A DNA stretch of 64,000 nt from Hordeum vulgare subsp. vulgare. Lineage: Eukaryota; Streptophyta; Magnoliopsida; Poales; Poaceae. Shown piece by piece: positions 33,949-45,723 of this stretch. Position 1 is the first letter of the stretch. Every line of letters starts with the position of its first letter. The translations under genes were made by a program, and so were the position numbers. The stretch covers positions 559,384,176 to 559,448,175 of the forward strand of contig NC_058521.1 of the NCBI RefSeq assembly GCF_904849725.1, read 5' to 3'. The notes under the pieces are model-generated. The model was not told the DNA's origin. It ran no database searches and worked only from the letters and a program-made list of their open reading frames with translations.

Positions 33949-36900
33949 ATGTCAGCTGAATCTCTCGGTTCTCATCACATTAACTCATTTGCAGTGTTTC
34001 TGGAAGAAACTCTTCAAGGCTCATCAGAATCCTCAAGAGTTCAAAATCCTCAGAAATTTCCTCGTCTGAAGAAAATGGAGGAAGAAAGGAAACAGAAGGG
34101 AGGAAAGAAACTGGAGCAGAACACAGCTGTGGATATTCCTGATGACATATACATGGACTATTGCACGCCTGATGATGAACCTTAGACTATGCCTAAAAGG
34201 AAGATTAGGCTGCAGAAAATTGAACGCAGATGGGCAAAGGAGTGGAAGGAGTACAGGTTTGTGACTCCAAAATATGCGAAGAAATTCGCTTTGAAGCCTC
34301 CTGGCAGAAGGGCCCCACTTGAGGATCATCAAGTTGCTCATCCCTCAAGTCTTATGACACTTGATGACTACCCAGAGGAAAAAAGAAAGGCATCTGGCCA
34401 AGCTCAAGAAGCAAGCAGAAACAGCAGTGAAGAAATTTCATGAATCCTCAGTTGCTGCCTCCGGTGATGCTCATTCCTCAGCAGCAGAAACCTCTGGCTC
34501 CGAGATTCCTCAACCAAAGTCTGTGCCAACAAAGCCAAAAGCTTCAAAGCCCCAAGAGAAGCTTGCGCAGACTTCTGTCACCAAACCCTCAGCTCCAAAA
34601 CCCTCGGTTCCAAAACCGTCCACACCAAAACCATCAGCGCCAAAACCCTCAGCACCAATCGCATCTACACCAAAGTCCTCAGCTCCTCCTCCAAAGCCAG
34701 TACAGAAGAAAGTCGTGAAGACTACGACTGCCAGCTCTAGCTCCTCACTCCCAGCTGCAACTAGCTCGGAGACAAAGTCTTCAACACCCCATGTGAAGAC
34801 TTTGACAACAACTGAACCTGCACCTCTGCCCAGCCCCAGCAAAATCATCACTGTCCCGTCTGCATCAGAGGGAAGTGAAGAATATGATGATGAAACTCTG
34901 GAAGCCATCATCAGGAACAAGCAAGAAAGGGTAGCACAAGCATCAGGCAGTGCTATTCCTCTGGCGATGGACCCCAAGGTCCTCCTCGATTTCATCAATG
35001 TGTGGTATGAAGACCCAAACACACCCATTGATGATTTGAAACTTCCTCCTGGTGTTAGCCACATGGTGGATACTTTCATAAACGAAGCCAAGTGGAAGGA
35101 ACAGAAGGCCAAGCAGGCAAAGATTGCAAAGGACAGAAAGGAGAAATTCCTCAGGCAGAATGTTCTCAAGCTGACGCCTGAAGCATTGGTGTCCACCCAG
35201 GCAGAGCTGCAAGTCCTAACTGACAAGTGTGAGAAACTGTCAGACCGCACAAGCATAAAACGCAATTTCATCAAGCTAGCCACTAGTGCTGTTGATGACT
35301 ACAACAGACGTCACCCCCCACCAGCACCAACTCCTCAGCCCCTGGTTGAACAGCCAGAAGATGCATCTCCTGATGAGGAGGAAATTCCTCAAGCTGAGGA
35401 ACAACACCAAGAGCGCCGTGCTGATGAGCTGGCCATTGAAGAAATCATCACTGAGACCGCTCCTGATGAAACTGCAAACCCTGATGAAACTGCTACTGAT
35501 CCAGCTGCTTCACCAAAGCAGGCTGATGACTCTGTTCTAGCTGGTTCCTCACTGCCAGCTGAAGAATCTGTTGAGAAAACACCTTCACCAAAAACTTCAA
35601 AGGTGAAGAAGTTAATCCCGTCTGCATCAGACGCGAAAAAGACAAGGGCTGCTGAGAAGGAAGCGAAGAAGAGAAAAGCTTCCTCAGCAGAAAAAAAGAT
35701 TGAGGCAAAACGCCTCAAGGAAACTGAAGAATTTGCCCCTCTGGACCCGGTGCCACTTAATGTTGCACCTTCATATGCAATGGTCGTCATTGGTGACCAC
35801 ACTATGAGGGAAGATGAGGAAATGAAGGATGCTGCCTCTGAGGAGCATACTGATGAGGAAATACAAATTGATGACAGTCCTCAACCTCATATTCCTCAGA
35901 AAGAGACTACTCAACCTTCAGCTGCAGCAGCTGATGAATCTGCGTCTGCCACAAAGTCAGCTGATGATAATCAAGCTGAAGAAAATGTCCAGTCTGAGCA
36001 GGCTCCTCCCACTGAACAGGCTGATAAAACTCCTCAAGCTGAGAAGGATGAAGAAATTCCTCAGCCTGATGCTCAGCTAGAACAAGAAATTCCTCGCCCT
36101 GAGGAAACTGCTGAAGAAAATGTTCCCGCCCCTGACAATGAATTCATTGTCCTCAACCCAGAATCTGCCATGGTTGTTTCCCCTCCCATTCCTCAGCACA
36201 TTCTCAATCCAGTTCAGCGCCTGCCATTCTCGAAGAGGCCAAAGTTTCAGAAAGAGAATTTCTTTGAGGAACGCATGTATTTCATCGGAGAGAATCCTTA
36301 TGACAAGCCTCAAATGAGGCATCTGAAGTTTTGGACAAGGACTCAGATGAACTACTATGCTTCCGTGCTCTGTGGACGCAACAAGATATTCCAGCACAGG
36401 CACATTCCTCATGATGAACTTGAAGAGATTCCCTGCATGGAACCAGTCCTCAGTGTACTACATGATGCAGGTTTGCTCCCTATGTGCTCCGACATATCAG
36501 ATTGGAATAGTGAGCTAATTCTTCAGTTCTATTCAACTCTGCACATCTCGGGAAATGCTGATGACATCAACACTTGGGTGTTCGACTGGATGACCCAAAA
36601 TACTCACTACAAGGCTCCGGCGTCTGAACTCCTCAGAGAACTGCCCGTACCAATTCCTTCAGAAGGGGCAGTGAAGCTTTATGGTGAGCGTGAGCTGCCA
36701 AATGGAATGATGGAAGTCCTCATGAAGCCTTGGGCTGCAGGAAAACCCTCAAGAACCACATTCCTCGTCCATGAGCTCAAGTACACACCCCGGTCTGTCT
36801 ACCGCATTCTCTGCAGTGTGCTAGCGCCAATCAAAGGCCATGATGATGACGAAGATGTCGTCGGCCTCATGAACAATATCCTCTTCAACATCATTCACGG

Positions 36901-37636
36901 TATCCCCATGAATATCCATGATTTCTTCTTGAGGACTTTGGCTGACAATGCAATGTGCCCATATGATCACAAAATTTATGCACCATGGATCATGAGATTC
37001 CTCAGGACAAGGACAGGCATCAACTTTCACGCAGATTTCCAGAACCATGTTGGTTATATGCCTCCTATCCGGGTCAACAAGAAGACTTTCGAGCCCATTG
37101 AGGGAAAAGTAAAGTCTGTAATTGATAAAGGAAGCAGGCCTCTTGATGGTCAATTTAAAGAACCAGATGCATATTCCTCATGGGACGACACAGAAACTCG
37201 TCCGCCAAGCCCAGTTCCTCCTCGCGTGCTAAACACCAGAGAGCTTCTTCTCAGTCTTCATCAGAAGGTGGATCACAACCACAAATGGGTCAAACGTCAG
37301 TTGGGTGCCATTGTGAAAACCCTCACTGAGACACAGAACAGTGTGAAGCTTAATCATCACTATCTGCATCAGGTTTTTGATCGCACCTGGACTACCCTTG
37401 CACACCTGAAGACCCAGACTGAGCTTGAAGAATTGAACTTTGAGCAGGACTTTGACTGGTCGTGGCCTCCCAAGAAGAAGTCCAGGCCCATTCCTGTGCC
37501 AGATCTTGAAGACAGCTCCTTCTCGTCATTCCGCACCGCCGAATCTGATGAGGAACAACTTGACACCGCAACAGGGCCAAGGATGAAGACTACACCCAAG
37601 AAGCGCCAAGGATCTTCATCAACCGCAAAGCAATGA
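33949..37636 (+). pseudogene. Maximus env-position ORF (stop and frameshift near N-terminus)
   Basis: The frame starts at ATG 33949 and reads MSAESLGSHH. It meets a TAG at 34183-34185, continues in frame, and then shifts by one base in an A-run near 34380. From there it is open to 37636 as a 1091-residue frame numbered from 34361. Full length would be about 1230 residues. Features in the large frame: a proline-rich PKPS/PKPSAP repeat (~60-110), long Glu/Gln/Ala-rich acidic segments (~340-640), a Lys/Arg cluster EAKKRKASS (~435), a folded-looking domain (~660-1000), and PPKKKSRP (~1036), which resembles a nuclear localisation signal. I see no signal peptide or membrane helix, unlike an envelope protein. 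Sireviruses typically have an ORF here; its function is unknown. Confidence 0.8.
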
Positions 37637-38147
37637 AGTCTTCACGGGCGTTAGTCCTCAGTTTGTCCATTTTTGTCACTTGATGACAAAGGGGGAGAAA
37701 CTTGAGAGTTAGTCTTCAAACGGGATTTATTTTTGGGGCTTATGAACTATATTTAAGTTACAAACTCTTGGCTCTTCTGAAGTTTTTATGTAATGAGTTG
37801 TAACTTAAGCCCGATGGTACTCTGACGTTTTTTTTACGTTTTTCTTCGCATGCTTATTCCTCAAGTTTTAATGCACGCATGCTGGAATTCGTCAGATACC
37901 ATTTGCCATCATGCATTTTCATTTTCTTCATATGATATGTTATATGTATGCATGATTTACAAGATTCAGGGGGAGATCTCCATGATATAAATCATCAATG
38001 TGCATATGCTATAAAAGCAAAATCCTCAAGGTATGCACATCTTCAGGGGGAGTCTCTGTGAATCTTGTTTTCAAATTCCTCAAATGAGTATTTACACTTC
38101 ATATTTTTGATCCCTGTTGAAGACTTAACCTAATTGTCATCAACCAC
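37637..38147 (+). other. Maximus 3' region with repeated GGGGGAG motifs
   Basis: Non-coding sequence between the env-position ORF and the polypurine tract. GGGGGAG occurs at 37691-37697, 37969-37975 and 38046-38052, before the true tract at 38154-38160. Repeated polypurine-tract-like motifs near the 3' LTR are a known Sirevirus hallmark. Confidence 0.75.
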
Positions 38148-38162
38148 CAAAAAGGGGGAGAT
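38148..38162 (+). other. Maximus polypurine tract
   Basis: AAAAAGGGGGAGAT directly precedes the LTR start TGTAAGTGC at 38163. It would prime plus-strand DNA synthesis. Confidence 0.82.
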
Positions 38163-39578
38163 TGTAAGTGCATCTAGTGCCCCTTAGTGATTTTGGTGGT
38201 TTGAAGACTTATAGGTTAAGTATCTAATGTGTTTTTAAGTGTACACAGGATCTATAAGTCATTGAGGAGTTTGAGATATTTGAAGAATATCGACCCCTAA
38301 AAATATATGTCTTCATTTGAAGAAATTGGTCCGAAGCTGAAGAAATGAATCGCGAAGAATCTGCGATGAAATTGATATTCCTCATGAAGATATTGATATT
38401 GAGAAGATCGGTGGTTCGTGAAGAAAATCGTTCTGAAGAAATTGAAGCGTGAAGATTTTCGGTTTCTGTTTTACTTTCTTCGCATTTGATGAATAGGAAC
38501 ACCGTATTGTTAAAGGGGGTCAAAGTAACACTATGGAATGGATTTCCTCATGATGCTCAACCCAAGTCAAATCCTACCAAAAGCCTCAAGTGAGGAATAT
38601 GAGTGACATGAGGACTCTCATAGTTGAGAGTCCCGACCGTTTCAATAAGGCACGCCAAGTCACTGATCTTATCCACTCCAACGGTCATATTATTTAAGGG
38701 CATTAAAGTCAAATCATGTCGGGATGCTCCCAGGCTATAAATAGCCGCCCCCCACAACCACTAGCTGGTTGGCTGCTCCGCTATAAACTGACACTTGTCA
38801 TAAGAGCAACCCAATTCCTCAGAGCTTTCGAGAGAAAATCATCAATGAGGAAATACACCACCCACCGAAACCACAAACCAAACCTAGTGATTGAGCATCA
38901 CTGAAGAAGTTGTTCCTGTGTGGGACTGAAGCCTTTTACCTTTGAGGACTGTGCATCCTCCAGACGGTTAGGCGTCATGGTCTAGAGCAATCCAGCAGTC
39001 AATTGTGGATTGTCGGGTGACCGAGTTTGTGAGGGTTTGGAAGTCTGCCCTGAAGACTTACCACGAGTGTTGGGCGAGAACTGTGTGTCCTTAGCTCAAG
39101 GAGAATACGGTAGGGACTGTGTGTCCTGGGACTGGGTGTCCTTTGGTTTCAATACCAAGCCGCTCCAAACCAGATGTACAACTGTCACAGCAGTTGGAAC
39201 TGGGTCATCAACAACAGTCTTCACCAAGAATCGGGTTCTAATTCCTCAACTCTTTACTTTCTCTGTATTATGTGTTGATGACTTTCACTGTGACTGTTTG
39301 AAGAATTTGCTGAAGACTTTCTCTGAATTTCCTCAACCCCAAATTCTTCACTTGAGTTAATCATCATCTGTATTCTGCGTGCCTGCGTACTGTGCAATCT
39401 GTTTTCACATTCTTCACTCTGTAATACTGCTATTGTGAAAGGTTGCACGTCTGATCCGTAACCGTTTCCGCTGTAAGTTAGTCATCAGTGAGGAATTTCC
39501 TCAAAAGGAATTTCCTCAATGATGAAATTCTAAAAATCTCCTATTCACCCCCCGTCTAGTCGATATAACGCACTTTCA
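38163..39578 (+). repeat. Maximus 3' LTR
   Basis: A 1416 bp LTR begins TGTAAGTGCATC and ends ACGCACTTTCA. A TATA box TATAAATA is at 38736-38743. The next bases, CATGGTGATGTCC, are BARE LTR (#3). The end could be two bases later (CACA), so the border is uncertain by 2 bp. Confidence 0.85.
38736..38743 (+). promoter_or_regulatory. Maximus LTR TATA box
   Basis: TATAAATA in GGCTATAAATAGCCGCC, in the middle of the LTR, as expected for the U3/R border region. A second TATAAA lies at 38781-38786. Confidence 0.55.
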
Positions 39579-40731
39579 CATGGTGATGTCCACCAAGGGC
39601 TGGTGCGCCACCCCCAAGGCCTATGGGCTTCGCCGGGGTGGGTTGCCCCCCCCCCCTCGGTGAACACCCGGAACCCATTCGTCATTCCCGGTACATTCCC
39701 GGTAACTCCAAAAACCTTCCGGTAATCAAATGAGGTCATCCTATATATCAATCTTTGTTTACGGACCATTCCGGAAACCCTCGTGGCGTCCGTGATCTCA
39801 TCCGGGATTCCGAACAACATTTGGTAACCAACCATATAACTCAAATACGCATAAAAGAACGTCGAACCTTAAGTGTGCAGACCCTACGGGTTCGAGAACT
39901 ATGTAGACATGACCCGAGTGACTCCTTGGTCAATATCCAATAGCGGGACCTGGATGCCCATATTGGATCCCACATATTCTACGAAGATCTTATCGTTTGA
40001 ACCTCAGTGCCAAGGATTCATATAATCCCGTATGTCATTCCCTTTGTCCTTCGGTATGTTACTTGCCCGAGATTCGATCGTCAGTATTCGAATACCTATT
40101 TCAATCTCGTTTACCGCCAAGTCTCTTTACTCGTTCCGTAATACAAGATCCCGCAACTTACACTAAGTCACATTGCTTGCAAGCCTTGTGTGTGATGTTG
40201 TATTACCGAGTGGGCCCCGAGATACCTCTCCGTCACACGGAGTGACAAATCCCAGTCTCGATCCATACTAACTCAACGAACACCTTTGGAGATACCTGTA
40301 GAGCATCTTTATAGTCACCCAGTTACGTTGCGACGTTTGATACACACAAAGCATTCCTCCGGTGTCAGTGAGTTATATGATCTCATGGTCATAGGAACAA
40401 ATACTTGACACGCAGAAAACAGTAGCAACAAAATGACACGATCAACATGCTACGTCTATTAGTTTTGGGTCTAGTCCATCACATGATTCTCCTAATGATG
40501 TGATCCCGTTATCAAGTAACAACACTTGCCTATGGCCAGGAAACCTTGACCATCTTTGATCAACGAGCTAGTCAACTAGAGGCTTACTAGGGACAGTGTT
40601 TTGTCTATGTATCCACACAAGTATTGTGTTTCCAATCAATACAATTATAGCATGGATAATAAACGATTATCATGAACTAAGAAATATAATAATAACTAAT
40701 TTATTATTGCCTCTAGGGCATATTTCCAACA
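39579..40731 (-). repeat. BARE #3 3' LTR, rearranged
   Basis: On the + strand it begins with only 14 bases of LTR end sequence (CATGGTGATGTCCA), jumps to CCAAGGGCTGGTGCG in U3 and then runs intact to TTCCAACA. About 0.7 kb covering U5, R and the TATA region is missing. The first bases could instead be chance similarity at the Maximus border. Confidence 0.75.
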
Positions 40732-43700
40732 GTCTCCCACTTGCACTAGAGTCAATAATCTAGTTCACATCACCATGTGATTCCAACGAATCCAACACCC
40801 ATATAGTTATGGGGTCTGATCACGTTTTGCTCGTGAGAGAGGTTTAGTCAACAGTTCTGAAACTTTCAGATCCGTGTGTTCTTTACAAATCTTTATGTCA
40901 TCTTATAGATGCTGCTACTATGTGCTATTCAGAAATACTCCAAATATCTACTCTACTATACGAATCCGTTTCACTACTCATAGTTATTCGGATTAGTGTC
41001 AAAGCTTGCATCGACGTAACCCTTTACGACGAACTCTTTAACCACCTCCATAATCGAGAAAAATTCCTTAGTCCATCAGTTACTAAGGATAAATTTTGAC
41101 CGCTGCTAGTGATTCAATCATGGATCACTCTCTGTACCTCTCAACAGACTTTGAGTCAGGGCACTCATCAGGTGCGGTACCCAGCATGGCATACTTTAGA
41201 TTCTACGGCCAAGGCATAGAAGACGACCTTCGTCTATTCTCTTTATTCTGCCGGGGTCGGGTTTTGAGTCTTACTCAAATTCACACCTCACAATGCAACC
41301 AAGAACTCCTTCTTTGCTGATCTATTTTGAACTCCTTCAAAAACTTGTCAAGGCATGCATCTTGTTGAAACTTCTATTAAGAGCTTTCGATCTATCTTCA
41401 TAGATCTTTGATGCTCAACGTTCAAGTAGCGCAATCCAGGTATTACTTTGAAAACTCCTTTCAAACAACCTTGTATGCTTTACAGAAATTCTACATTACT
41501 TCTGATCCACAATATGTCAACCACATATACTTATCAGAAATTCTATAGTGCTCCCACTCACTTCTTTGGAAATACAAGTTTCTCATAAACCTTGTACAAA
41601 CCCAAAATCTTTGATCATCTCATCAAAGTGTATATTCCAACTCCGAGATGCTTGCACGAGTCCATTGAAGGATCGCTGGAGCTTGCATACTTGCTAGTAT
41701 CTTTAGGATCGACAAAACCTCCTGGTTGTATCACATACAATGTTTGCTCAAGGAAACCGTCGAGGAAACAATGTTTTGACATCCTATGTGCAATATTTCA
41801 TAAATAATGCAGCAACTACTAACATAATTCTAACAGACTTTTAGCATCGCTACGAGTGAGAAAGTCTCATCATAGTCAACTGTTTGATCTTGTCGGAAAC
41901 ATCTTTGCGACAAGTTGAGCTTTTCTTAATAGTGACTTATCACCATCATCGTCTGTCGTCCTTTTAAAGATCCATCTTTACTCAATAGTCCTATGACCTT
42001 CAAGTAGTTCTTCCAAAGTCTACACTTTGTTTTCATACATGGATCCTCTCTCGGATTTCATGGCCTCCAGCCATTTGTCGGAATCCGGGCCCACCATTGC
42101 TTTCTTCATAACTCGTAGGTTCACTGTTGCTCAACAACATGACCTCCAAGACAGGGTTACCGTACCACTCTGCAGTAGTAAGCGACCTTGTCAACCTACG
42201 AGGTTTGTAGTAACTTGATCCGATGCTCGATGATCACCATCATCAGCTTTCACTTCAATTGGTGTAGGCGCCACAGGAACAACTTCCTGCGCCCTGCTAC
42301 ACACTGGTTGAAGTGATGGTTCAGTAACCTCATCAAGTTCTACCACCCTCCCACTCAATTCTTTCGAGAGAAACCTTTCCTCGAGAAAGGATCCGTTTCT
42401 AGAAACAAACACTTTGCTTTCGGATCTGAGATAGGAGATGTACCCAACTGTTTTGGATATCCTATGAAGATGCATTTATCCGCTTTGGGTTCGAGCTTAT
42501 CAGACTGAAACTTTTTCACATAAGTGTCGAAGCCTCAAACTTTCAAGAAACGACAGTTTAGATTTCTCTAAACCTCAGTCTATACTGTGTCATCTCAATG
42601 GAAATACGCGGTGCCCTATTTAAAGTGAATGCGGTTGTCTCTAATGCATAACCCATAAACGATAGTGGTAATTCGATAAGAGACATCATAGCAGGCACCA
42701 TACCAAATAGTGCGTGGCTATGACGTTCAGACACATCATCACACTATGATGTTCCAGGTGGCATGAACTGCGAAACAATTTCCACATTGTCTTAACTGCG
42801 TACCAAAACTCGTAACTCAGATATTCATTTCTATGATCATATCGTAGATCATTTATCCTCTTGTTACGACGAACTTCACTCTGAAACAGAATTGAACTTT
42901 TCAATATTTCAGACTTGTGATTCATTAAGTAAATACTCTTGTATCTACTCAAATCGTCATTGAAGTAAGAACATAATGGTATCCACTGCGTGCCTCAGCA
43001 CCCATTGGACTGCATACATCAAAATGTATCACTTCCAACAAGTTACTATCTTGTTTCATCTCAATGAAAACAAGGCTTTGCTCATGTGGTATGATTTGCA
43101 TGTCACCAGTGATTCAAAATCAAGTGAGTATAAAGATCCATCAGCATGGAGCCTCTTCATGCAATTTATACCAACATGACTCAAGTGGCAGTGCCACAAG
43201 TAAGTGGTACTATCATCATTACCTCGTATCTTTTGGCACCAATATCATGAACATGTGTAACACTACAATCGAGATTCAATAAACCATTGAAGGTGATTAT
43301 TCAAGCAAATAGAGTAACCATTATTCTCTTTAAATGAATAATCGCATTGCAATAAACACGATCCAATCATGTCCATGCTTAACGCAAGCACCAAATAACA
43401 ATTATTTAGGTTTAACACCAATCCCGATGGTAGAGGGAGCGTGCGACGTTTGATCATATCAACCTTGGAAACACTTCCAACACGTATCGTCACCTTGCCT
43501 TTAGCTAGTCTCCATTTATGCCGTAGCTTTCATTTCGTGTTACTAATCACTTAGCAACCGAACCGGTATCCAATACCCTCGTGCTACTAGGAGTACTAGT
43601 AAAGTACACATCAACATCATGTATATCAAATATACTTCTTTCGACTTTTGCCAGCCTTCTTATCTACCAAGTATCTAGATTTGCTCCGCCTCAGTGACTA

Positions 43701-44425
43701 TTCCCCTCATTACAGAAGCACTTAGTCTCGGGATTGGGTTTAATCTTGGGTCTCTTCATTAGTGCAGCAATTGTTTTGCCGTTTCACGAAGTATCCCTTC
43801 TAGCCCTTGCCTTTCTTGAAACTTAGTGGTTTTACTAACCATCAACTATTGATGCTCCTTCTTGATTTCTACTTTCGCAGTGTCAAACATCGCGAATTGC
43901 TCAAGGATCATTGTATCTATCCTTGATATGTTATAGTTCATCACGAAGCTCTCACAGCTTGGTGGCGGTGACTTTGGAGAACCATCAATATCTCATCTGG
44001 AAGATTAACTCCCACTTGATTCAAGCGATTGTCGTACTCAGATAATCTGAGCACACGCTCAACGATTGAGCTTTTCTCCCTTACTTTGTGGGCAAAGAAT
44101 CTTGTCAGAGGTCGCGTACCTCTTAACAAGGGCACAAGCATGAAATCACAATTTCATCTCTTTCGAACATCTCTTATGTTCCGTGACGTTTGAAAACGTC
44201 TTCGGATCCTTGCTTCTAAGCCATTAAGTATTTTGTACTGAACTATCGTGTAGTCATCAGAAACGTGTATGTCGGATGTTCACAGCATCCACAGACGACG
44301 CTCGAGGCGCAGCACACCGAGTGGTGCATTAAGGACATAAGCCTTCTGCGCAGCAATGAGGACAATCCTCTGCAAAGTTTGCTACTATCAACTTTCAACT
44401 AAATTTTCTCTAGGAACATATAAAA
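40732..44425 (-). pseudogene. BARE #3 degenerate gag-pol
   Basis: It starts with the polypurine tract complement GTCTCCCACTTGC (40732-40744). Remains of the whole BARE polyprotein then follow, read on the minus strand: RNase H about 40790-41070, reverse transcriptase 41070-42100, linker 42190-42475 (open, beginning MHLHRISKTVGY), integrase 42480-43190, pre-integrase 43263-43493 (open), protease and zinc-knuckle region 43500-43800 and gag 43800-44425. Stops and indels are everywhere. The gag start is replaced by the same string as in A. It encodes nothing usable. Confidence 0.8.
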
Positions 44426-45709
44426 ATAGTAGAGCTATAGCGCAAGCTACATCGTAATTCGCAAAGACCATTAGACTATGTTCATGCTAATTAGTTCAAT
44501 TAGTCATATTACTTAAGAACTCCCACTCAAAAAGTACATCTCTCTAGTCATTTGAGTGGTACATGATCCAAATCCACTATCTCAAGTCCAATCATCACGT
44601 GAGTCGAGAATAGTTTCAGTGGTAAGCATCTCTATGCTAATCACATCAACTATACGATTCATGCTCGACCTTTCGTTCTCATGTGTTCCGAGGCCATGTC
44701 TGCACATGCTAGGCTCGTCAAGCTTAACCCGAGTGTTCCGCGTGTGCAACTGTTTTGCACCCGTTGTATGTGAACGTTGAGTCTATCACACCCGATCATC
44801 ACGTGATGTCTCGAAACGAAGAACTGTCGCAACGGTGCACAGTCGGGGAGAACACAATTTCGTCTTGAAATTTTAGTGAGAGATCACCTCATAATGCTAC
44901 CGTCGTTCTAAGCAAGATAAGGTGCATAAAGGATTAACATCACATGCAATTCATAAGTGACATGATATGGCCATCATCATGTGCTTCTTGATCTCCATCA
45001 CCAAAGCACCGGCACGATCTTCTTGTCACCGGCGTCACACCATGATCTCCATCATCATGATCTCCATCAACGTGTCGCCATCGGGGTTGTCGTGCTACTC
45101 ATGCTATTACTACTAAAGCTACGTCCTAGCAATATAGTAAACGCATCTGCAAGCACAAATGTTAGTTTAAAGACAACCCAATGGCTCCTGTCGTTGCCGT
45201 ACCATCGACGTGCGAGTCAATATTAACTATTACAACATGATCATATCATACATCCAATATATCACATCACATCGTTGGCCATATCACATCACATCGTTGG
45301 CCATATCACATCACAAGCATACCCTGCAAAAACAAGTTAGACGTCCTCTAATTGTTGTTGCATGTTTTACGTGGTGTCCATGGGTATCTAGTAGGATCGG
45401 ATCTTACTTATGCAAACACCACAACGGAGATGTATGAATTGCTATTTAACCTCATCCGAGGACCTCCTCGGTCAAATCCGATTCAACTAAAGTTGGAGAA
45501 ACCGACACTCGCCGGTCATCTTTGAGCATAGGAGTTACTCGTAGCAATGAAACCAGTCTCTCGTAAGCGTACGAGTAATGTCGGTCTGAGCCGCTTCGAT
45601 CCAACAATACCGCAGAATCAAGAAAAGACTAAGGAGGACAGCAAAACGCACATCACCGCCCACAAAAACTTTTGTGTTCTACTCGAGATTACATCTACGC
45701 ATGAACCTA
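44426..45709 (-). other. BARE #3 untranslated leader
   Basis: Leader sequence matching the other BARE-like copies, about 1.28 kb, with a local duplication of CATCGTTGGCCATATCACAT near 45275-45312. It has no coding content. Confidence 0.7.
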
Positions 45710-45722
45710 GCTCATGATGCCA
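45710..45722 (-). other. BARE #3 primer binding site
   Basis: The minus-strand TGGCATCATGAGC, one base inside the 5' LTR, is the same tRNA-iMet-like site as in A and #1. Confidence 0.75.
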
Positions 45723-45723
45723 C

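Larger units (their letters stand above)
29629..39578 (+). mobile_element. Maximus-type Sirevirus (Copia), 5' truncated
   Basis: About 9.95 kb of a Sirevirus read on the + strand. The 5' LTR, gag and most of the protease are missing; sequence starts in the segment before integrase. Order: integrase, reverse transcriptase, RNase H, a ~1.35 kb spacer, an env-position ORF, several GGGGGAG motifs, polypurine tract and a complete 3' LTR (38163-39578). LTR start TGTAAGTGCATCTAGTGCC and the AAAGGGGGAGATTG polypurine tract are characteristic of this group. Both flanks are BARE LTR fragments (R1 and #3), and no TSD is visible because the 5' end was deleted. Confidence 0.88.

Noticed and set aside
34510..35283. 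A 257-residue minus-strand frame opposite the env-position ORF.
   Set aside because: It is the mirror of the proline/lysine-rich repeats on the + strand, with no domain of its own.
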